This document shows positions 45,562 through 55,116 of a stretch of DNA of 64,000 bases, one piece after another; positions within the stretch are counted from its first letter, which is position 1, and each line of letters begins with the position of its first letter. The stretch comes from Gammaproteobacteria bacterium 53_120_T64 (lineage in GTDB: Bacteria > Pseudomonadota > Gammaproteobacteria > Pseudomonadales > Porticoccaceae). The stretch covers positions 62,001 through 126,000 of the forward strand of contig MAAT01000005.1 in assembly GCA_002162815.1 (NCBI GenBank). The letters run 5' to 3'. A program made the translations under genes and the position numbers. Under the pieces are notes generated by a model, which was not told the DNA's origin, ran no database searches, and worked only from the letters and a program-made list of their open reading frames with translations.

Positions 45562-46419
45562 TTATTCAAAGACGATGGTCTTGTTGCCGTGGATTAGCAC
45601 GCGGTCTTCAAGGTGGTAGCGCAAACCCCTTGCCAGCACCATTTTCTCGACATCTTTACCAATTCTGACCATGTCGTCAATACTGTCGTGATGGCTGATA
45701 CGGGCCACATCTTGGTCGATAATGGGGCCTGCATCCAGTTCGTCGGTGACATAGTGGCAGGTGGCGCCAATCAGTTTGACACCTCTCTCGGCGGCCTGGT
45801 GGTAGGGTCGGGCACCGGCAAAGGCGGGTAAAAAGCTGTGGTGAATATTAATAATACGTCCCGCATACAGCGAGCAAATCTCCGGGGGGAGGATTTGCAT
45901 ATAGCGTGCCAGGACGATCACATCGGGCTGCATTTCTGCCAGTAGGGCCAAGATTTTGGCGAAGTGCTGAGCCTTGGTGTCGGGGCTTACGGGTTCATGG
46001 TAGTAGGGCAGATTGTGCCATTCCACATAGCTGCGCAGGTCATCGTGGTTGGAGATCACTCCGCTAATATCGTAGGACAACTCCTTACTGCGCCAGCGAT
46101 AGAGCAGGTCCGACAGGCAGTGGGCCTGCTTACTGGCCAGCAGGGCGACGCGCTTGGGCTGGGCGGTTTCGGTAATGCGCCACTCCATGGCAAACTTTTT
46201 GGCCAGTGGCGCAAAGCGTGTGCGCAACTCGTCGGCACCGTAGGGTAGGGACTGGGCCGCGATCACCTGACGGGTAAAAAACCAGCTCGAGTCGGGGTCG
46301 AGGTAGTGATTGGCCTCGGTAATTAGCCCCCCTTCCTGGGCGAGAAAGGAGCTGACAGCGGCAACGATGCCGACTTTGTCGGGGCAGGCAATGATCAGAC
46401 GATAGCTATCTTGGGGCAT
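45562..46419 (-). CDS. purU: formyltetrahydrofolate deformylase
   Basis: A 285-residue enzyme hydrolysing 10-formyl-THF to formate and THF. The N-terminal ACT domain starts YRLIIACPDKVGIVAAVSSF. The formyltransferase-like domain has VISNHDDLRSYVEWHNLPYY, the catalytic Asn-His in IINIHHSFLPAFAGARPYH, and the Asp in DELDAGPIIDQDV. The length equals E. coli PurU. It is encoded in a C1-rich part of the window with frmA, gcvT/gcvH and the 5-formyl-THF ligase. Confidence 0.95.
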   Translation of the reverse strand: MPQDSYRLIIACPDKVGIVAAVSSFLAQEGGLITEANHYLDPDSSWFFTRQVIAAQSLPYGADELRTRFAPLAKKFAMEWRITETAQPKRVALLASKQAHCLSDLLYRWRSKELSYDISGVISNHDDLRSYVEWHNLPYYHEPVSPDTKAQHFAKILALLAEMQPDVIVLARYMQILPPEICSLYAGRIINIHHSFLPAFAGARPYHQAAERGVKLIGATCHYVTDELDAGPIIDQDVARISHHDSIDDMVRIGKDVEKMVLARGLRYHLEDRVLIHGNKTIVFE

Positions 46420-46480
46420 GCTGTACTCTTAAAAAGGAGAGTGCGGATTAAAGTGTGTGCTCGGTTTTTTGATGATGGGG

Positions 46481-47161
46481 CTATTGCTCAAAACCGGCAA
46501 ACTGACAAAATTCATCGATATGTTCACGGCCACTGACGAGGCTATTCGCCGCGTGCTCGGGGTCAATATGGCCGAGAGCCATGCCGTTAAAAATAAAGTA
46601 GTCCTCGGAAATGTCGAGCACATCGTGCAGTACCGGTTGCACGTCTTGCCAAAAGCCCTGGGCGCAGGTGTGTAGATCGTATTCCCGGGCGGCGAGCATG
46701 ACATTGCCCATAAAAATACCCATATCACCGAGCTGGCCGGGCATCAGGCTGCGGTGGACGGAAAAAAACAGTCCCACCGGTGCGCCGAAAAAATAAAAAT
46801 TTTGCATTAACTGCTCATTGCGCCGCACCTTGTCTTTGCGGTCGATGCCGAGGGCGTCGTAGAGACCCATACCGACGGCATAGCGTCGACCTTTATAGGG
46901 TTGGACAAAGTTTTCCGTGGGCGTTTGAAACTCTTTTTCGTGGCTGCCGATGGGTTTTTTTTCGGCAAAGGCGATAGATTCCTCAATTACTCGCTCGAGC
47001 AACTTTCCACTGACAGCGTGCACGTGCCAGGGTTGCATATTGCTGCCTGATGGCGCGTGGCGAGCGAGCTCGATAATCTGGCGAACGGTGGCTTTGGCCA
47101 CGGGCTTGTCGAGAAAGCCTCGCGCTGAAATACGGCTGTGGATGGCATCGGAGAGTTGCAT
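46481..47161 (-). CDS. nitroreductase family protein
   Basis: A 226-residue FMN-dependent oxidoreductase fold. MQLSDAIHSRISARGFLDKP and the FMN phosphate site ARHAPSGSNMQPWHVHAV are typical, with GDMGIFMGNVMLAAREYDL and a C-terminal YFIFNGMALGHIDPEHAAN. Physiological substrate unknown. It lies 61 bases from purU and 36 from rpiA on the same strand. Confidence 0.92.
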   Translation of the reverse strand: MQLSDAIHSRISARGFLDKPVAKATVRQIIELARHAPSGSNMQPWHVHAVSGKLLERVIEESIAFAEKKPIGSHEKEFQTPTENFVQPYKGRRYAVGMGLYDALGIDRKDKVRRNEQLMQNFYFFGAPVGLFFSVHRSLMPGQLGDMGIFMGNVMLAAREYDLHTCAQGFWQDVQPVLHDVLDISEDYFIFNGMALGHIDPEHAANSLVSGREHIDEFCQFAGFEQ

Positions 47162-47197
47162 TATTTATTCTTCTCTAGTGACGAGTGAGTTCGTGGC

Positions 47198-47893
47198 TTA
47201 GTGTGATGGTTTGAGTGTTTTGACACCCTCTGGGGTGCTCAGTAACACCGTGTTGGCCGGGCGCAGGGCAAATAAACCGTTGGTCACCACGCCGGTAATA
47301 TTGTTGAGTTTTTCTTCTAAGGCTTTCGGTGCGGCAATAGGATGCAGGCGCTGCACATCGAGAATCACATTGCCGTTGTCCGTGACCACGCCCTGGCGAT
47401 AGACCGCTTCGCCGCCCAGTTTGAAAATTTCGCGCGCCACGTAACTGCGTGCCATGGGTATTACTTCGACCGGCACGGCGAATTGCCCGAGGTGGTCGAC
47501 CCACTTACTGTGGTCGGCAATGCAGACGAAATCATCGGCGGCGGCGGCAATGATTTTCTCTCGAGTGAGTGCGCCACCCCCACCTTTAATCAGTTCTAGC
47601 GCCGGATTAACCTCGTCGGCACCGTCGACGTAAATTTGTACGCCGCCGGTATTGTTCAATTCAAAGACGGCGATACCGTGGTCGCGTAAGCGCTGGGCAC
47701 TGGCCTCGGAGCTGGCGACGGTGCCCTTGATATAGCCCTTATGCTGGGCCAGTAAGTCGATAAAACAGTTGGCAGTGGAGCCGGTGCCAATGCCGAGATA
47801 GCTATCGTCCTCAAGATGTTTGAGCACATAGTCGATAGCGGCCTGGGCTGCGGCTTGTTTGAGCTGATCTTGTGAGGCTTGGTTTTTAGACAT
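47198..47893 (-). CDS. rpiA: ribose-5-phosphate isomerase A
   Basis: A 231-residue enzyme interconverting ribose 5-phosphate and ribulose 5-phosphate. Motifs are [36 protein letters not shown] near the centre as [14 protein letters not shown], and [20 protein letters not shown]. The ATG at 47893 gives [20 protein letters not shown], the normal N-terminus; the open frame extends upstream to 48055 but would run through the ilvA promoter region. It is divergent from ilvA, as in Pseudomonas. Confidence 0.95.
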   Translation of the reverse strand: MSKNQASQDQLKQAAAQAAIDYVLKHLEDDSYLGIGTGSTANCFIDLLAQHKGYIKGTVASSEASAQRLRDHGIAVFELNNTGGVQIYVDGADEVNPALELIKGGGGALTREKIIAAAADDFVCIADHSKWVDHLGQFAVPVEVIPMARSYVAREIFKLGGEAVYRQGVVTDNGNVILDVQRLHPIAAPKALEEKLNNITGVVTNGLFALRPANTVLLSTPEGVKTLKPSH

Positions 47894-47917
47894 GGCTAAC
47901 TCCGGCAATAGAGCGGC

Positions 47918-47923
47918 ATTATA
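47918..47923 (-). promoter_or_regulatory. candidate -10 element of rpiA
   Basis: TATAAT on the minus strand, about 25 bases before the rpiA start codon, with CCAACA 16 bases further upstream as a weak -35. It would give a short leader of about 18 bases. A divergent TACAAT (47949-47954) could serve ilvA. Confidence 0.4.
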
Positions 47924-48053
47924 TCTGAGCAGAGAAAGTTGTTGGCGATACAATGACGGAGATTTTTTGCACAGGGCTGGTGTTCGTGTTGTGGAGAAAT
48001 TACGATTGCCCTTAAGCTCGATACTACCTACAAAACAGCGGATCCGTACCAGC

Positions 48054-49568
48054 ATGCCAAAAAGCTATGTAAAAAGAATTCTTGATGCACGCATCTACGA
48101 CCTGGCCGTTGAGACGCCAATCGACGAGGCGCCGATTCTATCGGCGCGCCTCGACAATCAGGTGCTATTGAAGCGCGAAGATTTACAGCCGGTGTTCTCC
48201 TTCAAGCTACGAGGCGCCTACAACAAAATGCGCAAGCTCAGTGACAGCGAACGTGCGGCGGGAGTGATTGCCGCTTCGGCGGGCAACCATGCACAAGGTT
48301 TAGCGTTGGCGGCTAAAAAACTGGGTGTAAAGGCGACGATTGTTATGCCCCGCACCACGCCGCAAATTAAAATTGATGCGGTGCGCACTCTCGGAGCCAA
48401 GGTCGTGTTGCAGGGTGATACCTACGACGGTGCGGCCCAGCATGCGCAGAAGCTCGTCGCCGAAAAGGGTTTGGTGTATATCCACCCCTTCGACGACCCC
48501 GATGTGATTGCTGGACAGGGCACGGTGGCGGTGGAGATCTTGCGCCAGCACCCGGGGCCACTGAACGCCATTTTTGTACCGGTCGGTGGCGGTGGTCTGT
48601 GTGCGGGCATCGTGAGCTATGTGAAGTATGTGCGCCCCGATATCAAGGTGATTGCAGTGGAATCCGAGGACGCGGCGTGTTTGGCGGCGGCGATGGAAAA
48701 AGGTCGTAGGGTGACGCTAAAAGAGGTCGGCTTGTTTGCCGATGGCACCGCTGTAGCGCAGATTGGCAAGGAGACATTCCGTCTATTGCGCGACAGTATT
48801 GACGCGGTGATTACCGTCTCGACCGATGAAATATGTGCGGCCATTAAAGATATTTTTGATGATACCCGCTCTATTTGTGAGCCTGCGGGCGCTCTCGGGC
48901 TTGCCGGGTTAAAAAAATACGTGCAGCAGAGTGGCTGCAGCGGCGAAACCCTCTTGGCGATCGACAGTGGCGCCAATATGAATTTTGACCGCCTGCGCTA
49001 TATTTCCGAGCGCACCGAAATAGGCGAGAAGCGGGAGGCGGTGTTGGCGGTGACCATCCCGGAAAAGCCCGGTAGTTTTAAGCGTTTCTGCCAGGCTCTG
49101 AGTCAGCGTATGGTCAGTGAATTTAATTACCGTTATGCCGAGGCCGGTGATGCCCATATTTTTGTCGGCATTCAGGTCACCTCCGACGCGGACCGCCAGG
49201 CCTTAGTCGATGACTTACTGGCCAAAGAGTATGCGGTGGTGGATATGACCGATAATGAGATCGCCAAACTGCATATCCGCTACATGGTGGGTGGGCGCGC
49301 GCCAGAAATTGCCGATGAGGTGGTGTATCGCTTTGAATTTCCCGAGCGTCCGGGGGCGCTATCGGATTTTCTCGGTAAGTTGGGGGGGCGCTGGAATATT
49401 TCGATGTTCCACTACCGCAACCATGGCTCGGCCTACGGTCGGGTGCTGATGGGCCTACAGGTGCCGGTGCCAGAGCGCGCCGATGTCAGCGCTTTTCTCG
49501 ACGCCCTGCACTACCCCTACCAGGAAGAGACCGACAACGACGCCTACCGGTTTTTCCTCGGTCAGTAG
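48054..49568 (+). CDS. ilvA: threonine ammonia-lyase, biosynthetic
   Basis: A 504-residue PLP enzyme, the committed step from threonine to 2-oxobutanoate for isoleucine. The catalytic domain has [20 protein letters not shown] (PLP lysine in SFKLRG), [19 protein letters not shown] and [19 protein letters not shown]. Two ACT-like regulatory domains follow ([18 protein letters not shown] and [18 protein letters not shown]), so isoleucine feedback is expected. ATG 48054 gives the family N-terminus [20 protein letters not shown]; its ribosome-binding site is weak. Confidence 0.95.
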   Translation: MPKSYVKRILDARIYDLAVETPIDEAPILSARLDNQVLLKREDLQPVFSFKLRGAYNKMRKLSDSERAAGVIAASAGNHAQGLALAAKKLGVKATIVMPRTTPQIKIDAVRTLGAKVVLQGDTYDGAAQHAQKLVAEKGLVYIHPFDDPDVIAGQGTVAVEILRQHPGPLNAIFVPVGGGGLCAGIVSYVKYVRPDIKVIAVESEDAACLAAAMEKGRRVTLKEVGLFADGTAVAQIGKETFRLLRDSIDAVITVSTDEICAAIKDIFDDTRSICEPAGALGLAGLKKYVQQSGCSGETLLAIDSGANMNFDRLRYISERTEIGEKREAVLAVTIPEKPGSFKRFCQALSQRMVSEFNYRYAEAGDAHIFVGIQVTSDADRQALVDDLLAKEYAVVDMTDNEIAKLHIRYMVGGRAPEIADEVVYRFEFPERPGALSDFLGKLGGRWNISMFHYRNHGSAYGRVLMGLQVPVPERADVSAFLDALHYPYQEETDNDAYRFFLGQ

Positions 49569-49584
49569 CCCTGTTCAGCGAGTG

Positions 49585-50994
49585 TTAGGTCAGGCTGGCG
49601 AGCGTGCGAATTTGAATGGCGTCGACATTGGCACTGCTCAAGGTGTCGGAAATAACCACGACCTTGTCGTCGCGCATAAAATCGTCGCGCTGTAGTAGCA
49701 CGGCGGCTGCGGCGGCGAGCATGCGCTCCGGGTTGTCATAAAATTTAAGGCGATAGCTGCGCACATTGCGATTCAATACCAGTTGGCGGTGGGTGTGTTC
49801 CTCAAAGGAAAAGGCACAGATAATCGGTGTTTGCGGGTGGCAGTTGGTGACGTAGTTGGCCATGCGGCCACTACGGGTGGGCACGATGATGCCCTTGACG
49901 CCAATGGCCTCGGCCAGTCGCACCGCGGCTGCGGAAATGTGTTGTTTATCGTTGTCCATCACTAGGTCGTCAGTGAACAATAAGCCCCGGCTTTTTTCTG
50001 TGGAGCGAGCAATGCGGTCGAGGGTTTCAACACAGCGCACCGGGTATTTACCGACGGTGGTCTCGCCCGAGAGCATAATGGCGTCGGCCTCTTCATACAC
50101 GGCGTTGGCGACATCCGTGACTTCGGCACGGGTCGGCATCGGGTTGTCGATCATCGATTCCAGCATGTGGGTGGCGACGATGACGCGCTTGCCGTGTTTC
50201 GCGCATTGGCGAACGATGCGCCGTTGCACGCGAGGCAATACTTCGAGGGGGATTTCAACCCCGAGGTCGCCACGGGCCACCATAATGCCATCGCTGGCGG
50301 CGATAATATCTTCCAGATTACTCAGCCCCTCCTGATCTTCAATCTTGGCGATGATCTTGGTATTGCTGACATCGTCGCCGAGTAAGTGCCGCAGTTGCGC
50401 AATGTCATCGGCACGGCGCACAAAGGACAGGGCGATAAAGTCGACCTGCTGGGCGCGGGCAAAGGCAATATCCCTCTTATCTTTTTCCGTAATTGCCGGT
50501 AGATTGACGCGAATGCCGGGTAGATTGACATGGCTGCGGCTTTTTAACAGGCCACCGTCGATGATGCGGCACTGCATTACCTGCTGTTCTTTGGAGAGTA
50601 CTTCGAGGTTGATGAGGCCGTTGTCGACGGTGATTTTGTCGCCGACGTGGACGTCGTGAATCAGGTCGGCATAGTTGATTTGAAGCGAGCTTACTTCGAC
50701 ATCGTCCCCGCTGCGGGCCACTACAGAAATGACCTCGCCCTCGACCAGGTTGAGCTCTTCTTTGCGAGTGCCGGTGCGAATTTCCGGCCCCTGGGTGTCG
50801 AGTAAAATGGCGATGGTCTGGCTTCGTGAGTTATTGAGTTGGCGGATGTTGGCAATGACGGCGGCGTGGGAGGCGTGGTCGCCGTGGGACATATTTAAGC
50901 GCGCGACATTCATGCCGGCTTGGGCCAATTGGCTGAGGGTTTCTAGTGAGCTAGTGGCGGGGCCGATGGTGCAGATAATTTTTGTTTTTCTCAT
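49585..50994 (-). CDS. pyk: pyruvate kinase
   Basis: A 469-residue glycolytic enzyme making pyruvate and ATP from phosphoenolpyruvate. Visible are RKTKIICTIGPATSSLETL, ARLNMSHGDHASH, ILLDTQGPEIRTG, the active-site segment IIAKIEDQEGLSNL, VARGDLGVEIPLEVLPRVQ and DAIMLSGETTVGKYP. The C-terminal regulatory domain is complete. It converges with ilvA (16-base gap) and overlaps the 5-formyl-THF ligase end by four bases. Confidence 0.96.
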   Translation of the reverse strand: MRKTKIICTIGPATSSLETLSQLAQAGMNVARLNMSHGDHASHAAVIANIRQLNNSRSQTIAILLDTQGPEIRTGTRKEELNLVEGEVISVVARSGDDVEVSSLQINYADLIHDVHVGDKITVDNGLINLEVLSKEQQVMQCRIIDGGLLKSRSHVNLPGIRVNLPAITEKDKRDIAFARAQQVDFIALSFVRRADDIAQLRHLLGDDVSNTKIIAKIEDQEGLSNLEDIIAASDGIMVARGDLGVEIPLEVLPRVQRRIVRQCAKHGKRVIVATHMLESMIDNPMPTRAEVTDVANAVYEEADAIMLSGETTVGKYPVRCVETLDRIARSTEKSRGLLFTDDLVMDNDKQHISAAAVRLAEAIGVKGIIVPTRSGRMANYVTNCHPQTPIICAFSFEEHTHRQLVLNRNVRSYRLKFYDNPERMLAAAAAVLLQRDDFMRDDKVVVISDTLSSANVDAIQIRTLASLT

Positions 50995-51635
50995 GGGCCT
51001 TCCTGGTGCAACTGGGCTGAGTTGTTGGGGGTGATAGGAATTATCTCCCTATCTGTGACGATCATATTGAGTGGGATGTCCCAATTTTGGCTTTCCAGTT
51101 GCGTGACCTCCTGGCAGTGGTGGGCGAGGCCGATGAATAGCGGTCGCTTCATGGCGCTGTGGTTGAGGGCTGCTAGGCTGCGATCATAAAAGCCACCGCC
51201 CATGCCGAGGCGGTTACCGCTGCGATCAAAAGCCACCAGGGGCAGCAAAATAATATCCAGCGTCCAGAGTGGCGCTAGGGAGGTGCTGCCGAGTTGTGGC
51301 TCGGGTATGCCAAAGCGGTTGTGGCGCAGGGTGCTCAGCGCTTGATGGCGAGCAAAATACAGGCGCTTGATTTTAAGGGGGTGAAGCACGGGAAGGTAGG
51401 TGAGGCGGCCGCGTTTCCAAACTGCGTCGATGGCGGGCTGGGGAGATATTTCACCGTCATTGGCGATGTAGTAGGCGATGCGGCGGGCATGTTGGAAGAG
51501 TGTCAGTTGGCTGAGGCGCTGGCCGAGGGCGGTGGCGGCGCGTCGCTGCTGTCGAGCCGAGAGTGAGCGCCGTTGCTGGCGCAGGGTGGCGCGATTGATT
51601 GAGCTTGCTGTGGCGATAGACAATGCCTCGTGCAT
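50991..51635 (-). CDS. 5-formyltetrahydrofolate cyclo-ligase
   Basis: A 214-residue enzyme converting 5-formyl-THF to methenyl-THF with ATP. Motifs are RRAATALGQRLSQL, IAYYIANDGEISPQPAID, LYFARHQALSTLRHNRFGIPEP, and the ATP loop LLPLVAFDRSGNRLGMGGGFYDRSL spread over about 150-175. In many gammaproteobacteria this gene (ygfA/fthC) lies directly downstream of the 6S RNA gene, exactly as seen here. Confidence 0.93.
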   Translation of the reverse strand: MHEALSIATASSINRATLRQQRRSLSARQQRRAATALGQRLSQLTLFQHARRIAYYIANDGEISPQPAIDAVWKRGRLTYLPVLHPLKIKRLYFARHQALSTLRHNRFGIPEPQLGSTSLAPLWTLDIILLPLVAFDRSGNRLGMGGGFYDRSLAALNHSAMKRPLFIGLAHHCQEVTQLESQNWDIPLNMIVTDREIIPITPNNSAQLHQEGP

Positions 51636-51681
51636 GACTCATTGCCAGGTATCGAGCACGTGCGGTGTGCCGATGGCGGAA

Positions 51682-51859
51682 AATAAAAGGCCCGGGAATG
51701 CCGCTGTCGATGTGGCCCTGAACCCGACGGTTCAAGGTGGGGGACGCCGTGCAACATTAGGCTCTCCGTCAAGCGGATATGCACACCAGCAGCGCGGGTA
51801 ATCTCCCTTGGTGTAAAAATCGGCTCAAGAACTTCTCGACTGGCAAACACCCCAGGTGT
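51682..51859 (-). ncRNA. ssrS: 6S RNA
   Basis: About 178 bases. The 5' part reads CACCTGGGGTGTTTGCCAGT and the 3' part CAGCGGCATTCCCGGGCC, which pair to form the closing stem (GGGGTGT/ATTCCC, TGCC/GGCA). The internal motif CCACCTTGAACC then GTCGGGTTCAGGG is a strong 6S hallmark. A T-rich run CCTTTTATTTT follows. The position between zapA and the 5-formyl-THF cyclo-ligase gene is the conserved one. 6S RNA mimics an open promoter and sequesters sigma-70 RNA polymerase in stationary phase. Ends are estimated. Confidence 0.9.
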
Positions 51860-51863
51860 CGGG

Positions 51864-51891
51864 ATTATAGCGCAGCGCTAGGTAATGACCA
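51864..51891 (-). promoter_or_regulatory. sigma-70 promoter of the 6S RNA
   Basis: On the minus strand TGGTCA (-35, four of six matches) is separated by 16 bases from a perfect TATAAT (-10, 51869-51864). The 6S 5' end follows five to seven bases later. Confidence 0.65.
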
Positions 51892-51942
51892 TCTCTTAAG
51901 TGGGGTGTAGCTGTGTTTTTGTTCTCGCCTGTGGCGTTGTCG

Positions 51943-52248
51943 TCAGTTACTCGATGACAAGGCTTGCAGTGCCTGAAAGACCTTTTGGTCGAGACGCTCA
52001 AGATCGTCACTGTCGAGTGCACTTTCCGAGGCCTGATCTTGAGTTTCAAGTAAGTCATAGGAAAGGTTGAGTGCAGCCATAATGGCGATGCGCTCGAGAC
52101 CGATCACACTGCCACTCTGGCGAATGGTGCGCATGCGCTGGTCGAGTTCGAGGGCGGCGCGCTGTAGGGCTTCACGTTGCTCGGGTGGGCACTGCACCTG
52201 ATACTCTTTATCGAGCACTAGAATCGTTACAGTATTACTTGCGCTCAT
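51943..52248 (-). CDS. zapA: cell division protein ZapA
   Basis: A 101-residue protein that crosslinks FtsZ filaments. The globular N-terminus (NTVTILVLDKEYQVQCPPEQ), the EALQRAALELDQRMRTIRQS helix and IGLERIAIMAALNLSYDLL are typical, followed by a coiled-coil C-terminus. It precedes the 6S RNA gene and follows a ZapB-like gene in transcription order, a compact division locus. Confidence 0.93.
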   Translation of the reverse strand: MSASNTVTILVLDKEYQVQCPPEQREALQRAALELDQRMRTIRQSGSVIGLERIAIMAALNLSYDLLETQDQASESALDSDDLERLDQKVFQALQALSSSN

Positions 52249-52283
52249 TCTCTTTTACTCAGTTATGAGGTATCGAAAGGCCA

Positions 52284-52493
52284 TTAAGCTTCGGGGTTGA
52301 GGGTTTTGAGACGGGCAATCATGCTTTCTACGCGCGAGCGAGCTTGTTCGGTTTTTTCCATGAGTTGCCCCTTTTCTTTGAGTAAGCCGGATTCGCGTTG
52401 ACGCAGGCCAGCGTTTTCTTTGCTCAGGCGCTCACTCAACTTAACCAGTTGATCAATTTTATTTTCCAGATCGGACAGTGCGTCGCTGCTCAT
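52284..52493 (-). CDS. ZapB-like short coiled-coil protein (TIGR02449 type)
   Basis: A 69-residue, almost wholly helical coiled-coil protein with heptads (LENKIDQLVKLSERLSKENA, LLKEKGQLMEKTEQARSRVE). Similar small proteins are encoded directly upstream of zapA in Pseudomonas and relatives, and a role in division beside ZapA is likely by context. The gap to zapA is 35 bases. No catalytic features. Confidence 0.85.
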   Translation of the reverse strand: MSSDALSDLENKIDQLVKLSERLSKENAGLRQRESGLLKEKGQLMEKTEQARSRVESMIARLKTLNPEA

Positions 52494-52710
52494 GGTGTTT
52501 TTTTCAACTCGTCGGGGAGGCCGTGCTAACTATAGTTGCGAGCATGTATGGCGGTCAATTATCTTAATGTAGATTCGAGAAATAATTGCTTACTTCAATA
52601 GCACGTCACATTTCCCAATGGCTTAAATGTGCTCGCCGTTGAGCGCGATGGTGTCGGTGATCTAGAGCGGGAGCAATGTTAGAATACAGCTTTTAAGGAA
52701 AACGTCTGCG

Positions 52711-53289
52711 ATGGATTTTGAATATTATTGCCAAGCATTTACCGTTGCTGGGTTGAACACAAATCCGGCTGAATTACAGGCGGTGCTGTGTGGTCGCCTC
52801 AGTGGCGGACAAGTGTTGGCAGAGGCTAAGGTGTTGACGGTTGCTGCCGACCTGCTCGGCGCCGATGCCACTACCATGGCCGCGATTAAAGTGGATGTCT
52901 TGCAACTCTTTCGAGATACCGCGGCGCAGCTCGAAGACAGCAACGGGGTGTTTGAATTACTGTTGCCCGATGATGATGACTCTCTGTACGAGCGCATTGA
53001 AACCTTGAGCCAATGGTGTCAGAACTATTTGTCGGGCCTGGGTCAGTCGGGTCTATCGGGTGATGCACCACTGGCGGAGGATGTCTCGGAGGCAATGCGA
53101 GATCTTGCGGCGATCGCGATGGCTGATAGTGGCGATCGCGATGATGAGCTCGACCCCTATACTTCATCCATTGATGAGGAAGAGGAGGCGAGTTTTTTTG
53201 CTTTAGTGGAATATGTTCGAGTGGCTGTGACCTTAATTTATGCGGAAATCCAGCAAATTAGCGATACCGGGGGCAAGACGGTGCATTGA
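52711..53289 (+). CDS. UPF0149 (YgfB) family protein
   Basis: A 192-residue acidic protein with the YgfB pattern: the N-terminal FTVAGLNTNPAELQAVLCGRL, then LLLPDDDDSLYERIETLSQW, CQNYLSGLG and a C-terminal EEASFFALVEYVRVAVTLIY. The biochemical role is not settled; in Pseudomonas YgfB affects beta-lactam resistance regulation. It is divergent from the zapA pair and begins the ygfB-pepP-ubiH neighbourhood. Confidence 0.92.
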   Translation: MDFEYYCQAFTVAGLNTNPAELQAVLCGRLSGGQVLAEAKVLTVAADLLGADATTMAAIKVDVLQLFRDTAAQLEDSNGVFELLLPDDDDSLYERIETLSQWCQNYLSGLGQSGLSGDAPLAEDVSEAMRDLAAIAMADSGDRDDELDPYTSSIDEEEEASFFALVEYVRVAVTLIYAEIQQISDTGGKTVH

Positions 53290-53364
53290 GCCGGGTTTCG
53301 GCTGCGATTACTGTGCGTTGCTGGGGTGGCGCATATTGTCGGGAGTTGGCCAGCGGCTGAGGTG

Positions 53365-53571
53365 TTATGAGGGCGGTGGGCAGACAAACTCAAGTTCGTC
53401 CTCGGAAATATTCAGTAGGCAGCGGTTGCGCTTGGCGACTTGTCGGGCAATGCTCAAATACACAATTTTGTCGTCTTCATCGCAGCGCTGGCGAAAATCA
53501 TCGCGGGACATGGTGAGTATCTCCCCGCGTACCATTTGCTCGAATTCCTCGTAAAGTTCTGCGGTCGACAT
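53365..53571 (-). CDS. small acidic hypothetical protein (68 residues)
   Basis: I do not recognise a family. The gene is supported by AGAGGTAAGACA directly before its ATG and by a natural-looking composition (MSTAELYEEFEQMVRGEIL, DDFRQRCDEDDKIVYLSIA, ending ELEFVCPPPS). It is predicted helical, acidic and soluble, with two cysteines. It runs opposite to ygfB and pepP in the 516-base gap between them, so it is its own transcription unit. A DNA- or protein-binding helper is possible but not shown. Confidence 0.6.
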   Translation of the reverse strand: MSTAELYEEFEQMVRGEILTMSRDDFRQRCDEDDKIVYLSIARQVAKRNRCLLNISEDELEFVCPPPS

Positions 53572-53805
53572 TGTCTTACCTCTTTTATCATTATTAGCTT
53601 CAGAGTAGCAGAAACCATCATCGTTGAGAGGCTGATTGACCGCGGCCTTGGGTAGTGAGGGTTTCCGTGAGAAGATCGGGCTCTTAAAAGCCCTACCGCT
53701 ACTTCGGTTGGCGCTAGGCGGCTGAAGGTGGGCAAGGTGGACGTTATCAATAAATGCCTGGCCAAATAAATGTGTGTGAGTCTAATAATTAATCAAGAGG
53801 AAGCG

Positions 53806-55116
53806 ATGATTACCAGTAAGGAATTTGCCCGTCGGCGAAAAGATTTGATGGCGATGATCGGTAAAAATGCCATTGCCATCGTGCCTGCAGCAGCGGAGCA
53901 AACCCGCAGCCGAGATACGCTCTACCCCTACCGCCAGAGTAGCGATTTTCACTACCTGAGTGGCTTTCCCGAGCCGGAGGCGGTACTGGTGTTGATTCCC
54001 GGGCGGGCAAAGGGGCAGTTTATTGTTTTCTGTCGCGAGCGCGACAGGGAGCGCGAAACGTGGGATGGCTATCGCGCCGGGCCAGAGGGAGCCTGCGAGC
54101 AATATGGCGCCGATGATGCTTTTCCCATCGCCGATATTGACGATATTTTGCCCGGCTTGCTGGAGGGTAAAAGCAAGGTCTACTCGGCACTGGGTAAAGA
54201 CAAAGACTTTGATCAGCGCTTAATGGAGTGGGTCAACAGCATCCGCGCCAAGGCGCGCACCGGGGCTGTTCCCCCCGGTGAGTTTGTCGATCTCGACCAC
54301 TTGCTCCACGAGAACCGCTTATTTAAAAAGCCGGCCGAACTGAAGCTTATGCGCAGGGCTGCAAAGATTTCCGCCGAGGCTCACTGTCGCGCTATGCGCG
54401 CGTCAAAACCGGGTCTTAATGAATATCAATTGCAGGCCGAAATCGAGCATACCTTTGCCATGGAGGGAGCAAGTTTTCCGGCCTATACCTCAATAGTCGG
54501 TGGCGGTGATAACGCCTGTATTTTGCACTACGTCGAGAATAACCAGCCCCTTAATGATGGCGACCTGGTGTTGATCGATGCCGGCTGTGAATACCAGTAC
54601 TACGCGGCGGATATCACCCGCACTTTCCCTGTGAATGGTCGCTTTAGCCCCGCGCAAAAAGCGATTTATGAACTGGTATTAAAGGCTCAACTAGCGGGCA
54701 TCGAGGCGGCGCGCGCCGGCAATCACTGGGATGCGCCCCACCAGGCTACCGTCGAGGTGATCACTGCCGGTCTCGTTAAATTGGGCTTACTCAAGGGCAG
54801 CGTTAAAAAACTTATCGCCGCCGGGGCCTATAGCGAATTTTATATGCACCGTGCCGGTCACTGGCTGGGCATGGATGTGCACGATGTTGGCGACTACAAG
54901 GTCGATGGTGAGTGGCGCTTGCTTGAGGCGGGGATGGTGATGACTATCGAGCCGGGTATTTACATTGCTCCCGATTGTAAAAAAGTGGCAAAAAAATGGC
55001 GCGGTATTGGCGTGCGTATTGAAGACGACGTGGCAATTACCCGGAGGGGCACCGAGGTTCTAACGGCGGGTGTACCTAAGACCGTGGCCGAAATTGAAGC
55101 CTTAATGGCCGCTTAA
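53806..55116 (+). CDS. pepP: Xaa-Pro aminopeptidase P
   Basis: A 436-residue metallopeptidase removing N-terminal residues next to proline. The N-terminal creatinase-like domain has FHYLSGFPEPEAVLVLIPG. The pita-bread catalytic domain shows metal ligands in LVLIDAGCEYQYYAADITRTF (two Asp), HRAGHWLGMDVHDVG (His), MVMTIEPGIYIAP (Glu) and GIGVRIEDDVAIT (Glu). ATG 53806 follows AAGAGGAAGCG; an upstream in-frame start at 53770 is less likely. Confidence 0.95.
   Translation: MITSKEFARRRKDLMAMIGKNAIAIVPAAAEQTRSRDTLYPYRQSSDFHYLSGFPEPEAVLVLIPGRAKGQFIVFCRERDRERETWDGYRAGPEGACEQYGADDAFPIADIDDILPGLLEGKSKVYSALGKDKDFDQRLMEWVNSIRAKARTGAVPPGEFVDLDHLLHENRLFKKPAELKLMRRAAKISAEAHCRAMRASKPGLNEYQLQAEIEHTFAMEGASFPAYTSIVGGGDNACILHYVENNQPLNDGDLVLIDAGCEYQYYAADITRTFPVNGRFSPAQKAIYELVLKAQLAGIEAARAGNHWDAPHQATVEVITAGLVKLGLLKGSVKKLIAAGAYSEFYMHRAGHWLGMDVHDVGDYKVDGEWRLLEAGMVMTIEPGIYIAPDCKKVAKKWRGIGVRIEDDVAITRRGTEVLTAGVPKTVAEIEALMAA

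Noticed and set aside
47892-48053. Upstream extensions of rpiA and ilvA into each other
   Set aside because: Both would cover the divergent promoter region, and both families begin at the inner ATGs.
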